DNA of 64,000 bases, from contig CAUZXS010000142.1 in the NCBI GenBank assembly GCA_963585895.1, positions 80,001 through 144,000 on the forward strand, in the 5' to 3' direction. The position numbers and the translations under genes were made by a program. The stretch comes from Sepioteuthis lessoniana (lineage: Eukaryota; Mollusca; Cephalopoda; Myopsida; Loliginidae). The notes under the pieces were generated by a model that worked only from the letters and a program-made list of their open reading frames with translations, was not told the origin of the DNA and did not search any database. Below, piece after piece: positions 22,855 to 33,425 of the stretch; positions within the stretch are counted from its first letter, which is position 1; every line of letters starts with the position of its first letter.

Positions 22855-23205
22855 TTTTTCATTTAGTGGGTTATTTAATTCAAGAGTCATTCTTGGAGAA
22901 GGACAGTAGCAATTTACAAAGCGTTTTGCTCTGATGTGGCGCTAGGCCGTAGGAATGAGCCACGAAATCCCTCGTGAAGCTCCGTTAGTCTAGCTTGCTA
23001 ACCATTACACCACTCGAGGTGCTGAGAAGAGCTGTTGTTATACTATTCAACCCAAAGCAAGAGAGATGAAATGGTTCATGCCTTTTCCCAAGGTTATTTA
23101 TCCAAGAGTGAACGTAATAGCGTAACTGAAGTTCGAATTCGCTTACTACGAAGTCACAGCTCGGCACTTTAGCCATTATGCCAGGAAAACTCCCCGCTCC
23201 CAGAT
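22855..23205 (-). mobile_element. SINE-A interrupted by a second tRNA-like head
   Basis: Diverged minus-strand SINE-A (head end at about 23200 with 'ttcgaattcgcttactacg'). At about 22925-23025 a foreign segment carries the reverse complement of a tRNA-like head related to the 26.1-kb modules (GTTAGCAAGCTAGACTA-like). It is probably a nested fragment. Confidence 0.6.
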
Positions 23206-23387
23206 ATTTTTGTAAAACTTCAAAAATTTACGAAAACGTTTATAGAGACTTTTCTAATGTTCCAAGAATAAACTTCTTTCAAATCATAATCAAATATACC
23301 AAAATCTTTCACATCACATACATTATATCTAATTATTTTAAATTTTATTACGAAACAATTACAAAACTAAATAAGGTGATATTACGA

Positions 23388-23568
23388 TGGTTTCGTTTGG
23401 TTTGGTGGGTTTTATGGCATATCAACCCTTGTAGGTTATTTAACGCCTAATCCATTTTTATGTAAATAATCAGTTCTATTTCAAACAACTCAGTTTAGCA
23501 TGAGTACACAGTTTAATTGTCAAAACCATTTCTATTTCAAACTATTCAAGCAGTTATATGTATATGTC
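23388..23568 (-). repeat. Composite-1 HP tail and array fragment
   Basis: HP tail (ttatggcatatcaacccttg...taacgcctaatcc) followed by about two array units. No head. Confidence 0.8.
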
Positions 23569-23749
23569 GATTATCCTTTTTAGCAGATTTTCGGAAAATG
23601 GGAGTTAACTGGGAGTGCCCATCTCCTCACCAAGAATATGCTATCGGATTGGACTGGGTTACATGGTGCCAACAGCAAAGAACAAGCTATGTCCTTACCT
23701 GTATGGTCGTATACCGCTTTACGTATTTTATATGACAATTGTGAGATGG

Positions 23750-23960
23750 GAGGTAAGTGATCGTGCAGCTGCTATTTTGTGGAGCTTGTTATTTCCAGAG
23801 ACGAGCAAGACATGCAGGGCATTGGTGGATTCCTACACGCATCAGTATTAGCGGACCAATAAGGACATCAGCTATGTGCAGAAATTGAATGCAGTCTGGA
23901 TGACCTACCTGGTGCGATGGATGATTGGGACGGATTGTGCGTGCGAGAGTGCATGTGTGT
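23750..23960 (+). mobile_element. RTE-type LINE 3' fragment
   Basis: Diverged copy of the RTE C-terminus. One frame reads 'HQLCAEIECSLDDLPGAMDD', matching the IQQLC-D-GCS-EDLP-AMND stretch of the 13.9-kb copy. The expected (TGATGA)n tail is replaced by a GT/GA microsatellite. Confidence 0.68.
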
Positions 23961-23968
23961 GTATATGA

Positions 23969-24002
<34 letters not shown>

Positions 24003-24009
24003 CAGAGAC

Positions 24010-24060
<51 letters not shown>
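23950..24060. repeat. (GT)n(GA)n microsatellite
   Basis: GT-rich run passing into GA repeats. Confidence 0.95.
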
Positions 24061-24063
<3 letters not shown>

Positions 24064-24097
24064 GCAAATCCGTGCTGTCAGCCCGACTTTATGATAA

Positions 24098-24379
24098 TTC
24101 GATCAACATCTGTCTTTCCGTGAAGCTATATACGTCTCGAGTGGAATACCGTTAAGTAATTTCCGGTTTTTGAATAAGAGGAACAATTCTCGTTTATCTA
24201 AACGAAAGAAATTAGATACCGCCATTTCTGTTACGGCCATTTGTATAGTATTCAATCTGCCAACATTGGTCGAAGACCTAATTTGTTTGTTCCAACGTCA
24301 GACATGTAAGGAAAAAGCATTTGTTTTCCCCGGATGCACCTGTTGGAATATTGGACGTATTCGTCGTCTGTACGTCTAA
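24098..24379 (+). CDS. possible GPCR TM6-like fragment (exon or pseudogene)
   Basis: After a TAA at 24095 the plus-strand frame stays open for about 93 codons to 24379. It contains a basic stretch (RLSKRKKLDT) followed by a ~22-residue hydrophobic helix ending in FNLPT. This resembles the third intracellular loop and sixth membrane helix of rhodopsin-family receptors, where a Pro sits near the helix's outer half. The preceding residues give no clear fifth helix and those after it no clear seventh. There is no in-frame ATG near the start, and an A-run follows. It may be a real exon, a processed fragment or chance. I did not recognise a specific receptor. Confidence 0.22.
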   Translation, partial: FDQHLSFREAIYVSSGIPLSNFRFLNKRNNSRLSKRKKLDTAISVTAICIVFNLPTLVEDLICLFQRQTCKEKAFVFPGCTCWNIGRIRRLYV

Positions 24380-24570
24380 AAAAAAAAAAAAAAAAAAAAA
24401 AAGAAATAATCCGACCTGCGACGCGAGACTCACTAAAAAAGTTAAATACGGCACGAGTGGACAAAACACTATCGTTACAAACATTATCATCAGTTCATCG
24501 TCTTTTAACATTAACAGCTTTAACGTCAATCGTAGAGGAAAACATTCTCAGTTATGTACCGAGAATCACC

Positions 24571-24573
<3 letters not shown>

Positions 24574-24602
<29 letters not shown>

Positions 24603-24653
24603 ATTTATCTATCTATCTATCACAGACGATTCTTTTCTATCACTCTCTCTTTC

Positions 24654-24691
<38 letters not shown>

Positions 24692-25000
24692 CTTTTCTTT
24701 TCTTTTCGTTTCTTTCTCTCTCTCGATCAATTACACTCTCTATCTATCTATGAGAGACTATTCCTTTCTATCTCTCTCTTTCTCTCTCCATCTATCTATC
24801 TATCTATCTATCTATGAGAGACTATTCCTTTCTATCTCTCTCTCTTTGTCTCTCCCTCTATCTATCTATCTATCTATCTATGAGAGACTCTTCCTTTCTA
24901 TCTCTCTCTCTTTCTCTCTCCATCTATCTGTCTCTCGCAGCACGTTCTTATCGATGTATCTATCACACTCTTCTCTCTGTCTCTCTGTCTCTCTGTCTGT

Positions 25001-25047
<47 letters not shown>

Positions 25048-25232
25048 AATCTATTGTAGTTTGTTCTTATCTATCTATCTATCAATCTATCTATTGTAGT
25101 TTGTTCTTATCTATCTATCTATCTATCTATCTATTGTAGTTTGTTCTTATCTATCTATCTATCTATTGTAGTTTGTTCTTATCTATCTATCTATCTATTG
25201 TAGTTTGTTCTTATCTATCTATCTATCTACCT
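24574..25232. repeat. (CT)n/(ATCT)n microsatellite with higher-order repeats
   Basis: CT and ATCT blocks with three ~75-bp units carrying 'atgagagactattcctttct' or a near copy (about 24748-24900), then about five units of 'attgtagtttgttctt' separated by ATCT runs (25050-25215). The 272-codon Ser/Leu/Ile/Tyr frame over it is an artefact. Confidence 0.95.
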
Positions 25233-25465
25233 ACGGGAGTGTGCTCGTGGTGTAATGGTCAAAGCGATGGCCTACGGAATCGTAGGAAGCGAGTTCGTAC
25301 TCCAGTCGCGCTATAACGTTCCCTTTTGGACAAATGCCCTTGGGAAAGGTATGTATCCACTTATCTTCCCAGCTATGAGTTAAATAGTACCACTACTGTT
25401 CTTCTAGGAGACATGGCTTAGGCATTAAATAACCCACGAAGGTTGATGTGCCATTAAACAAAGAA
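25233..25465 (+). mobile_element. SINE-A, full length
   Basis: Head 'gtggtgtaatggtcaaagcg' with B-box-like GTTCGTACTCC, shared body and HP tail (ttaggcattaaataacccacgaaggttgatgtgccattaaac, in part). It abuts the ATCT microsatellite. Confidence 0.88.
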
Positions 25466-25517
25466 AACAAACCTACCACGCTAACTATCGCAGTCTGTTC
25501 TTATCTATCTATCTATA

Positions 25518-25755
25518 TCGGGGTTGTCTCCATGGCATAGTGGTTTAAGTTTTTGACTACGGCCTCGAAGTAAGCAAGTTCGAACTCCAGTCGCGCAATT
25601 ACATCCACTTACAATCACTTTCGGACCAATGCGGCTTGGGAAAGGCATGAACCCCACCTCTGAGTGAAATCGAACCACTGTTGTTTTTCTACTACGAAGT
25701 CTGGCATTTGATAACCTACCATGATTGATATGCCATTAAAAAAAGAAACCAATTT
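25518..25755 (+). mobile_element. SINE-A, diverged
   Basis: Head 'catggcatagtggtttaag', B-box-like GTTCGAACTCC, body and HP tail all present in order. The tail hairpin's left arm is degraded (tctggcatttgataacc). A short ATCT run precedes it. Confidence 0.82.
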
Positions 25756-25764
25756 ACCTGTATC

Positions 25765-26010
25765 TCTCACATTGTGTGAGTCAAAAGTTTTGCTGTATTT
25801 CGGTAAAATGACGCACAATTCGACAGCTGTGGTCACTTTTGCCCCGAGGTCGTCAAGGTGACGAACCACACTGGACTATAAAATGTCAAGTTACCTCATA
25901 CTCTCAGGAATTTCCTCCCAACATCCACACTTTTAGGCCTTGTTGACGATTCCTGATCTTCGAGGTTCTTGCAATCTGAAAGTAATTTCTTCAATTTTGT
26001 ACTTCCTACA
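25765..26010 (-). mobile_element. mariner-2 transposase HTH remnant
   Basis: The minus strand reads, with frame changes, 'LQNLEDQESSTRPKSVDV', then 'VVRHL'-like and 'FYRNTAKLLTH' segments. It is homologous to the 20.8-kb remnant (both keep the ATTTCGGTAAA-type end) and lacks a catalytic domain. Confidence 0.58.
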
Positions 26011-26870
26011 TAATGGACTCGCCCTCCTCCATAAATATACGTCAACGGAGAGTCAGAGGGATTTAACCAAACCCCCGTGGGCACCTCTGGTGGTGTAACA
26101 GTTAGCAAGCTAGACTAGCAAACCTACAAGAGTGAGTTCGAGTCTCATTGGGCGCCCCATCCATTCGGCCTTGTGCCACATCGAAGCAAAGAGCTTTATA
26201 AATTACTTTAACCAACCCCCCGTGGGCACCTCTGGTGGTGTAACAGTTAGCAAGCTAGACTAGCAAACCTACAAGAGTGAGTTCGAGTCTCATTGGGCGC
26301 CCCATTCATTCGGCCTTGTGCCACATCGAAGCAAAGAGCTTTGTAAATTACTTTAACCAAACCCCCGTGTTTGGTACGCCTCTCCAGCTGTTTGAGGGGC
26401 ACTTCGGTCGGTCGTGTTTTGGTCAGCGCGGCTCGGTCGGGTATTGCCTCAGCACTGGTGATTTCTTCCCGCCTCAGGGGCTGTCCCACAGGCTTTTACC
26501 CCCTACGGGGGGTTGGGTCTATTGCCTAACGCCTGAGGTTCTCCTAATAAGAGGCCGAAGGTATTTTTGGCAATACCGGACGCGTGTGGGCTACGGCCCT
26601 GCAACCGGACCCACCTTAAAAAAAGCCTTGTGTCAAACTCGCTCGTTCGGTGGGGCGCACGACTGGTACCTTGACCAACCCCACGTGATACAATCACGTG
26701 TGATACTGCTTGTGTAGTGGACGGATAGACACTACCCCACTGGACTCTCAACTTCCTATCAGCTAACTACTGTTTAACCAGGTTTACTTGTATCTTGTTT
26801 CTGTTACTTGAATATATATGTTTTTCTATCAACCCATTTTGTGTTCCCCGTGTCTTTCTTTTTGCCAGCA
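25996..26870 (+). mobile_element. Element-I copy 3 with two tandem tRNA-like modules
   Basis: Starts like the 5.96-kb copy (cctacataatggactcgcc). It then carries two nearly identical 145-bp modules (starting at 26076 and 26221) with A-box-like GTGGTGTAACAGTTAGC and B-box GAGTTCGAGTCTC, a truncated third start at about 26357, a GC-rich segment unique to this copy, and finally the shared 3' block (gtgtagtggacggatag...tgtctttctttttgcc). The modules look like a tRNA-derived SINE head duplicated in place. Confidence 0.65.
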
Positions 26871-27221
26871 TCACAACATTCAACCAACTGGTTACTGTAC
26901 TGTGAACAACCGTGTCTTTATTGTTCACACACCAAATGTTTTTAGTCGTTTCTGCGTGATTATGGCTCAGTTCAAACTTGTAACTGATAACGTATAAGTT
27001 TTCGGAATAGACTACGTTGTACGTTCTTCCGGACGACTTTTAAATCATACATGTAGTGAAGTAATACACAGTGTGTCAGCGCACAAACTATCACGATACT
27101 ACCAACCACTGAAGGTAAATCCCGCTACTTGAACTGCTTTGGTCACATGATCTCCCGGCCACAAAGTTGCTCTTACCAAAATATTGGAAACTTTTTGAGT
27201 CATCCTATCGTTCTTTCCCTT
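26871..27221. other. no recognisable feature
   Basis: Mixed composition; nothing recognised. Confidence 0.45.
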
Positions 27222-27398
27222 TCAATCTATCTATCTATGTATGTATGTATCTATCTATCTCATCCGTTCCTATCTATGTATCTATGTATCTATCTGTCTA
27301 TCTTAGTCTGTTCCTATCTTAGTCTGTTCCTATCTATCTATCTATCTATCTCATCCGTTCCTATCTATCTATCTATCTATCTATCTTAGTCTGTTCCG

Positions 27399-27434
<36 letters not shown>
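27222..27434. repeat. (ATCT)n microsatellite with 'tccgttcc/tctgttcc' spacers
   Basis: ATCT/ATGT runs punctuated by about five spacers of the type 'agtctgttcct' or 'catccgttcct'. Confidence 0.93.
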
Positions 27435-27435
<1 letters not shown>

Positions 27436-27980
27436 AAGAGAAAATAAAGTCAGTATATTAGAAATCAGCAAGAACAGAAGAAAAATAACACTCCAACAAA
27501 CGTAAAAATCAACCGAAAAGTCAATCAATAAAACAAACAATGTAAGCAAAAAAAAAAAAAAAAAAAAAAAGAAGAAACAATAAAAATAATCAAACAAATA
27601 AATAAATAAAAACAGAAAATAATAAAAAATAAACAAAAAGAAGAAACAACGAAAAACCTACAAAGGAAAAAAAAACAACAAAAAACAACAACTTATAACA
27701 AAATCGAAGAAGAAATGTGCAGAGAACACAAAAGAATTTATATGTAGGCGCAGTCCAAACATATTTCTATTGATTTGTGCCGAACGACCCACAAAACGAA
27801 CCACATTTTTGCCGACTCACTTCGCATCTGTGCAGCGTCTCCGCCATGTTCACTTGTCAACAAGACTGCTGAGTGATTTCAATTTATTTTTACGACTTGG
27901 CATGTTTTTAGTTTTCTTTCAGAGCAAATGGATGCTTGTGAGTTTTTATGTGCCTATTTTACATGTACAAATCGTTTGAT
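27436..27980. other. A-rich and unique-looking sequence, no gene
   Basis: 27436-27700 is A-rich (A-run at 27549-27570). After it, a more balanced stretch includes a 69-codon frame without family resemblance. Confidence 0.45.
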
Positions 27981-27984
27981 TGAG

Positions 27985-28232
27985 AATGTTTTCTTGTACT
28001 TCGATGTTTATTTTTAAAAATATTTATAGTAGATGTATTTGCATGTGCGTGTAAAATCGTTGTGATCGCATTGGCCATGTGTTAGGATATCTTGGTCTTC
28101 ATATCTATCTATCTATCTATCTATCTATCTAACACACTGTTCCTATCTATCTATTTATTGTTGACGTACTTGATTGTGCGCGTAAAATAGTTGTGATCGC
28201 ATTGGCAATTTTTTAGGATATGTTGGTCTTCA

Positions 28233-28276
<44 letters not shown>

Positions 28277-28315
28277 ACACTGTTCATATCTATGTATTTA
28301 TTGTTGAATAAATTC
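27985..28315 (+). repeat. 131-bp tandem duplication with (ATCT)n
   Basis: Two units carry 'ttgtgatcgcattgg' at 28060 and 28191 and 'ttaggatat-ttggtcttcat' followed by an ATCT run and 'cacactgttc'. The units have diverged by several percent. Confidence 0.85.
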
Positions 28316-28394
28316 CGATTCTTTCCGTTATCGGCCCGGAAACACTCGTGAAAGTTCGGCTTTATCGCGGTAACATAGATGCATAAGTACCAAA

Positions 28395-29500
28395 AATTTT
28401 CTAAGAAATAACAACCCCAGAATGTTAATATGAATATATAAGGAGTGCGATTCCCTCACCTCTAGACATAACATGATCCGACAGGGTTAAAATCAGTCAA
28501 TCAATCACCCAATGAAAAAAGGATGTTAAGAAACAATTACACAAAAAATGTAAACATGGATGTACAATCAACGCGTTTGGATGTCCCGTGGTGTAATGGT
28601 TATCGTCGTAGGAAATGGACACGGCGACACGAGTTCAAATCCTGGACGAGACTGATTGCATTTCACATAGCACTAATACTCTTGGGAAAGGTGTGAATCC
28701 AATTATTCTCCCTCTTCAACCTTGGTGAGGCAAATAGTCTAGGAGAAGGAAAACTCTGAATTGAAACCTGTTAAACTCCGCTTAAAAAATGACCTTGAGT
28801 CATATCCTGCCCGAGCGGAGGGGTTGGTAAATATGATCAACGCGTTTGTAACAATATCATGAGAACTGCTTTGCAACGCCCAATGAGGTGCGTAAAACCC
28901 TTCGCGGAGTAATACATTGGAACACTTCTCTTCGAGTCCTGATATGAGATACAACGCACCCGGTAACTCACCAAAGTAAACTGATGTCCATAAATGTATT
29001 ATAAAAAACATCCCTTTCTACTTAATGCTAAACAAAAAACAGCAAGAAAAACAATAGCAACAACAATAATACAAATAAAATACAACAACAACAACAACAA
29101 CCAAATTCTACAGCGATTACCTAACTGCAAAGCATAAAATAACCTAAAACGAGTTGACATGCCGTTAAAATCAATCAATGAACCAATCAATCAATAAAAA
29201 ACTTTTAAAGATACAACGACACAAAAATGTTAATATGAAAATACAATTAATGTGATTCCCTAACTTCTAGGCATAAAATAACCCAAGACAGATTCAAATG
29301 CCATTAAAATCAATCAACTAATCAATCAATGGGGAAAAAAAATCTTTAAAATAAACACTCAAAAATGTTTATATAGATTCACAATGAACGCGATTACCAA
29401 ACCTCTAGGCATAAATTACCCCTTGACAGGACTTAAAATCAATCAATGAATCTATAAAAAAAACCCTAAACAACACAAAAAATGGAAATATAGATATAGT
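28395..29500 (+). repeat. Composite-2 tail units in tandem, with nested SINE-B
   Basis: At least four units of about 115-125 bp, each reading 'aaaaatgtnaatat...gattccctaacctctaggcataaaataacc' and ending in (AATC)n. The first (28400-28566) is split from its continuation by SINE-B. A different ~250-bp stretch (28850-29100) with no match lies between it and the later units (29105-29465). Confidence 0.78.
28580..28835 (+). mobile_element. SINE-B, full length, with 13-bp TSD
   Basis: Head 'cgtggtgtaatggttatcg', B-box GAGTTCAAATCC and 3' end 'gaggggttggtaaatatg'. Flanked by a perfect 13-bp direct repeat ATCAACGCGTTTG (28567-28579 and 28836-28848). About 34 bp shorter than the 21.25-kb copy because of a deletion around the 'gctatgggtaaatagtagg' block. 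An open frame on its opposite strand is coincidental. Confidence 0.93.
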
Positions 29501-29514
29501 CTTTAAGTTCTTTT

Positions 29515-29640
29515 TTCATATGTTCCGATCGAATAAGAATAATTTTTGTCTATATCTATTTGACCCAAAGATGAGATTCTAATGGCCATGAAAGGATACT
29601 TCCCACTTCTCGAAACTCCAGAATTCGAGCCAGGAAGACA
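29515..29640 (-). repeat. Composite-2 head fragment
   Basis: Linker 'tgttccgatcgaataagaat' and a shortened head, cut off before its 5' end. Confidence 0.6.
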
Positions 29641-29677
29641 TAAATCGAAAACACTTATATTTTCAAAACAACTGTAA

Positions 29678-29850
29678 AAGTAAAGTTGGCGACCGTAGTC
29701 GACGGCGACAAGAAGGCTCCCTTTTCAACTGCTACTACACCGAGGTGTAGGGAAGGGCGCAACTTATCAAGTACTATTTTTAAAGTCTTTGGTATGACTC
29801 GACTTGGGATTGAACCCAAGTCTCCCGGACCATTGGGGAACACTAATCAA
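29678..29850 (-). mobile_element. SINE-P with internal deletion
   Basis: Both ends match SINE-P (head side 'ttgggattgaacccaag', tail side 'agttggcgaccgtagtcg'), but about 75 bp between 'gggaagggcgcaac' and 'ttatcaagtac' are missing. Confidence 0.78.
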
Positions 29851-30534
29851 AATCAATGCGATACCGTAAATAACCAGTGTAGTCTAGACCTTGATGTAAC
29901 TCACCGTGTTTACTTGCATTTTCCAAACATACTAAAACCCCACCACTGATGCACAAAAGTATCTATAATTTAATAATTACGTATGTACTTGATAAAGTAT
30001 GCCCCACTTGTCATCACCTTAAAGGTTCAAAATAAAGCCTAGCTAATGCTTATTCAAAGGTTTTTATTTAAGATAATGGAGTTTTTACATAACTTTGTTT
30101 ACTATTGATAATATTTGTACATATTATATACTATATTATATGTTATATTATATGTTATAAATAATAAGCAATGTTTAGTAAACACTTTATTATCTTTACT
30201 AACAGCTTTTGGTTTGTTATTGGCGATGTTGGGATATTTTGGATGGAAGTTATGGTGACGTTAGGCCTTGAGACAAAGTTTGAGGCTTCAAAAACATATC
30301 TTGTTTAAGGAACGATCCCTTGTTTTGGGGGTGGAAAATTGCTTTTAAAAAGTCATTCATAACACGAACAATGTCAGTACAATTTGCTTAAGGGAATTCA
30401 TTGATAACATTGTCAATTTGAATGATTCCAGTGGTGTGTTAGATTTGGGGATATCTTTAATTTCTCCCGGATATGAAATTTCATATAGTTTGAAGAAAAA
30501 AGATTTTCCTTATCATGAAAATTGGAGATTAAGA
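29851..30534. other. no recognisable feature
   Basis: AT-rich, with a ~40-bp tatattata stretch near 30120-30160. No gene or family member seen. Confidence 0.45.
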
Positions 30535-30535
30535 C

Positions 30536-30577
<42 letters not shown>

Positions 30578-30612
30578 GTGTGTGCTTGTGTATACATAAT
30601 TCATTCTGTTCA

Positions 30613-30649
<37 letters not shown>

Positions 30650-30685
30650 CACAAACTATTCCTATCTATCTAACAAGCTAGCTAG
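30535..30685. repeat. (ATCT)n microsatellite, two blocks
   Basis: Two ATCT runs separated by 'gtgtgtgcttgtgtatacat...attctgttcat'. Confidence 0.95.
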
Positions 30686-31325
30686 CTATCCTGCTATTTT
30701 ATTTTTATAACAAAACTAAACAGAATAAGAAAACTGCGATTTTTTTCTCTATTGCCGTGTGGCCAAATTTCATATTGTGATTTTGACAAGCATGTCTAGC
30801 ATCGAATGCATCAATTTCTGAAATACAAACCCTGCAGATAAAAAAGCCAACTTTTTCCGTGTACCAACTGGAAATGAAAGTTCTACAACGTCAGTCATTT
30901 TGAATGCTGTCAATTGAGAAATAACCAATCAATCAGTAAACAGAATGACCAATACTTTGGTACAAACCATTTTCATAGACACATGTGAAACCTTTTACGT
31001 CATTGGAAATAAGTTTCCATTTACAGTGAGTCTAATAACTTTTATCAATCTATATAGATGAGAACAGCATTAACGTGAGGGATATCGTCGCAGAAAAAAG
31101 AATCGGCACTTCGAGATAAAATCCTGGAAATGCAAATCATTGCAAAGCAAAGATGGCTACACTGATTTTTCAGACAGAGTTTTTAGTCTTGTGAGGCAGC
31201 CAGTCAAGGAGAAGGATTATCTTGGAAGTATCAGTAATAGACAAGCTCCTGTATAAAATATATGGCAATTTGGTGTTGCATTCTGGGAAAGATAAAACTT
31301 CTCATTACTATGAAAAGCCAGATCA
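30686..31325. other. no recognisable feature
   Basis: Ordinary composition; nothing recognised up to the satellite. Confidence 0.45.
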
Positions 31326-31329
31326 GTGC

Positions 31330-31868
31330 CATCCATTTGGTTGGGTTTGGTTTTATGGCATATCAACCATTGTAGGTTATTTAATGCCAAATCCTCTTTA
31401 TACATATATATTAAATATATATGATTTGGTTTAGTGTGGTTTTATGGCATATCAACCATTGTAGTTTATTTAATGCCAAATCCTTTTTATACATATATAT
31501 TAAATATATGTAATTTGGTTTGGTTTGGTCTTATGGCATATCAACCATTATTGGTTATTTAATGCCAAATCCTCCTTATACATGCATATTAAATATATAT
31601 GATTTAGTTTGATTGGGTTTTATGGCATATCAACCATTGTAGGTTATTTAATGTCAAATCATCTTTATACATATATATTAAATATATATGATTTGGTTGG
31701 GTTGGGTTTTATGGCATATTAACCATTGTAGGTTATTTAATGTCAAATCATCTTAAAACATATATATTGAATATATATGATTTGGTTGGGTTGGGTTTTA
31801 TGGCATATCAACCAGTGTAGGTTATTTAATGCCAAATCGTTTTTATACATATGTATCAAATATATGAT
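31330..31868 (-). repeat. HP-tail 89-bp satellite, six units
   Basis: Six head-to-tail units with a spacing of 88-90 bp (tail marker 'atgccaaatc' or 'atgtcaaatc' at about 31384, 31473, 31562, 31651, 31739 and 31829). Each has the hairpin and an 'atatattaaatatatatgat' linker. This is the largest of the four HP-tail arrays. Confidence 0.95.
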
Positions 31869-31899
31869 TTACAAACACATTTTGTTGATAATATGGCTA

Positions 31900-33330
31900 A
31901 TTTTTTGGTACATGGTAAAATGGTTTCAACTATTGCTATCTAATACAAATAATTCTATTACTATTCATCATTTGTTTGTACACAGTAAAAATGGTTTCAA
32001 GTATTGCTATATAACAGTCACTATTTCACATCAATCACTTGTTTGCATACATTTAAATAGATATACATGATATTGAAAAGATTAGTTTATAGATAATTTC
32101 ATTTTTAAAATGAGCTAGAACTATTTTATTTGCACACTCGTATTGCTCTTGTTTCTACATAATTAAATGGTCTCAATTATTGCTATCTAGCACTTATAGT
32201 TCTATTCAATATCAACTATTTTTTGTGCACGTTGACGTGGTTAAAAGTATTCAGTATCAATCATTTATTTGTACACAGTGACGTGGTTACAAGTATTGCT
32301 ATCTAACATTTATAGTTCTATTCAGTATTAATTATTTTTTGTGCAAGGTGAAGTGGTTACAAGTATTGCTATCTAACACTTATAGTTCTATTCAGTATCA
32401 ATCATTTATTTGTACTCAGTGACGTGGTTACAAGTATTGCTATCTAACACTTATAGTTCTATTCAGTATCAATCATTTATTTGTACACAGTGAAGTGGTT
32501 ACAAGTATTGCTATCTAACACTTATAGTTCTATTCAGTATCAATCATTTATTTGTACACAGTGACGTGGTTACAAGTATTGCTATCTAACATTTATAGTT
32601 CTATTCAGTATTAATTATTTTTTGGGCAAGGTGACGTGGTTACAAGTATTGCTATCTAACACTTATAGTTCTATTCAGTATCAATCATTTATTTGTACAC
32701 AGTGACGTGGTTACAAGTATTGCTATCTAACATTTATAGTTCTATTCAGTATTAATTATTTTTTGTGCAAGGTGACGTGGTTACAAGTATTGCTATCTAA
32801 CACTTATAGTTCTATTCAGTATCAATCATTTATTTGTACACAGTGAAGTGGTTACAAGTATTGCTATCTAACACTTATAGTTCTATTAAGTATCAATCAT
32901 TTATTTGTACACAGTGACGTGGTTACAAGTATTGCTATCTAACACTTATAGTTCTATTCAGTATTAATTATTTTTTGTGCAAGGTGACGTGGTTACAAGT
33001 ATTGCTATTTAACACTTATAGTTCTATTCAGTATCAATCATTTATTTGTACACAGTGACGTGGTTACAAGTATTGCTATCTAACATTTATAGTTCTATTC
33101 AGTATTAATTATTTTTTGGGCAAGGTGAAGTGGTTATAAGTATTGCTATCTCACACTAATTGTTCTATTCAGTATCAATCATTTATTTGTACACAGTGAA
33201 GTGGTTACAAGTATTGCTATCTAACACTTATAGTTCTATTCAATATTAATTATTTTTTGTGCACAGTGAAGTGGTTACAATATTGCTATCTAACATTAAT
33301 TATTCTATTCAGCATCAATCATTTATTTAA
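31900..33330. repeat. 70/71-bp satellite with two unit types
   Basis: At least 15 ordered units at 70- or 71-bp spacing between 32280 and 33270. Each carries 'gtggttacaagtattgctat' and 'cttatagttctattcagtat'. Two variants differ in one block: a 70-bp form with 'taattattttttgtgcaagg' and a 71-bp form with 'caatcatttatttgtacaca'. The order is mixed rather than strictly alternating. Degenerate units extend from about 31900 to 32230. Confidence 0.95.
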
Positions 33331-33425
33331 TACTGATTATTTTATTGAACCCAGTTAATTCATTTACACACACTAAATAGTTCCAAGCACTGCTAATTAT
33401 GACTAACAGTTCCATTAAAAGTTTG
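33331..33425. repeat. decayed satellite edge
   Basis: Remnants of the 70/71-bp unit (cacactaaatagttccaagcac) that lead into Composite-1. Confidence 0.55.

Noticed and set aside
24321-25139. 272-codon open frame ending in Leu/Ser/Ile/Tyr repeats
   Set aside because: CT and ATCT repeats contain no stops in several frames; there is no unique protein sequence in it.
26076-26160. Functional tRNA gene
   Set aside because: A and B boxes are present but the cloverleaf is not convincing and the module is part of a repeat; a SINE head is the better reading. The same applies to the heads of SINE-A, B, P and Q.
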